Shown: piece after piece, positions 5,698-5,714 of the stretch | Numbering within the stretch: position 1 is the stretch's first letter | Layout of the letters: each line of letters opens with the position of its first letter | Origin: an uncultured Pirellulaceae bacterium | GTDB taxonomy: Bacteria; Planctomycetota; Planctomycetia; Pirellulales; Pirellulaceae | Reading direction: 5' to 3' | Assembly: GCA_934255105.1 (NCBI GenBank) | Contig: CAKQNH010000368.1 | Coordinates: 1 to 5,714 of the forward strand | Length of the DNA stretch: 5,714 nt | Translations under genes and position numbers: made by a program | The notes under the pieces: model-generated | What the model saw: the letters and a program-made list of their open reading frames with translations, nothing else | Databases searched by the model: none | What the model was told of the DNA's origin: nothing

Positions 5698-5714
5698 TAT
5701 CGTTCTCCGCGCTC
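5697..5714 (-). CDS. C-terminal tail of an upstream gene, probably the cognate antitoxin (partial)
   Basis: Only five codons (reading E-R-G-E-R) and the TAG at 5699-5697 are in the window. The TAG shares one base with the toxin GTG, the tight coupling expected of an antitoxin-toxin operon. The charged tail fits ParD-type antitoxins but is far too short to assign a family. The call rests on the neighbour. Confidence 0.45.
   Translation of the reverse strand, partial: ERGER
5705..5708 (-). promoter_or_regulatory. Ribosome-binding site of the toxin gene
   Basis: GGAG on the minus strand lies 7 nt before GTG 5697, inside the end of the presumed antitoxin gene. It supports the GTG as the toxin start and translational coupling between the two genes. 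Confidence 0.6.

Overview
The window looks like chromosomal DNA from a planctomycete, probably a Pirellulaceae member related to Rhodopirellula or Blastopirellula. Three things suggest this: moderate-to-high GC with weak or absent Shine-Dalgarno sequences and several GTG starts; a small secreted Tyr/Pro/Gly-rich protein of a kind I associate with this group; and a GxDLY-SGNH hydrolase next to a Tat-exported TIM-barrel 'sugar phosphate isomerase/epimerase', both common in planctomycete genomes. This placement is inferred from protein style. There is no rRNA or other marker gene in the window.

Layout, left to right. (1) Positions 1-914, minus strand: the N-terminal ~304 codons of queG, epoxyqueuosine reductase, cut by the left edge. 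(2) 1093-1536, plus: a small secreted protein of unknown function, divergent from queG. (3) 1520-2422, minus: a SpoU/TrmH-family RNA 2'-O-methyltransferase whose 3' end overlaps the small gene by 17 bp. (4) 2606-3802 and 3934-4908, plus: a Sec-exported SGNH hydrolase, then a Tat-exported xylose-isomerase-like TIM-barrel protein. These two may be co-transcribed and act on carbohydrates outside the cytoplasm. (5) 4909-5411: a gap of about 500 bp with no convincing gene but two clear inverted-repeat structures, a bipartite hairpin just after the TIM-barrel gene and an 85-nt element bounded by a perfect 12-bp inverted repeat. (6) 5412-5714, minus: the end of a toxin-antitoxin operon, with the last five codons of the antitoxin overlapping by 1 nt a ParE/RelE-family toxin gene that is frameshifted.

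queG and the TrmH-family gene both act on RNA modification, but they are separated by an opposite-strand gene and are not an operon.

Two observations stand out. The parE-like toxin is intact in two frames, and the break falls at a short CG dinucleotide run, so loss of one CG unit explains it. In addition, three neighbouring, unrelated genes (queG, the methyltransferase and the SGNH hydrolase) each carry in-frame 15-18 bp tandem repeats. These lie in an inter-domain linker in the first two and in the signal-peptide n-region in the third. I see no clearly new multi-gene system.
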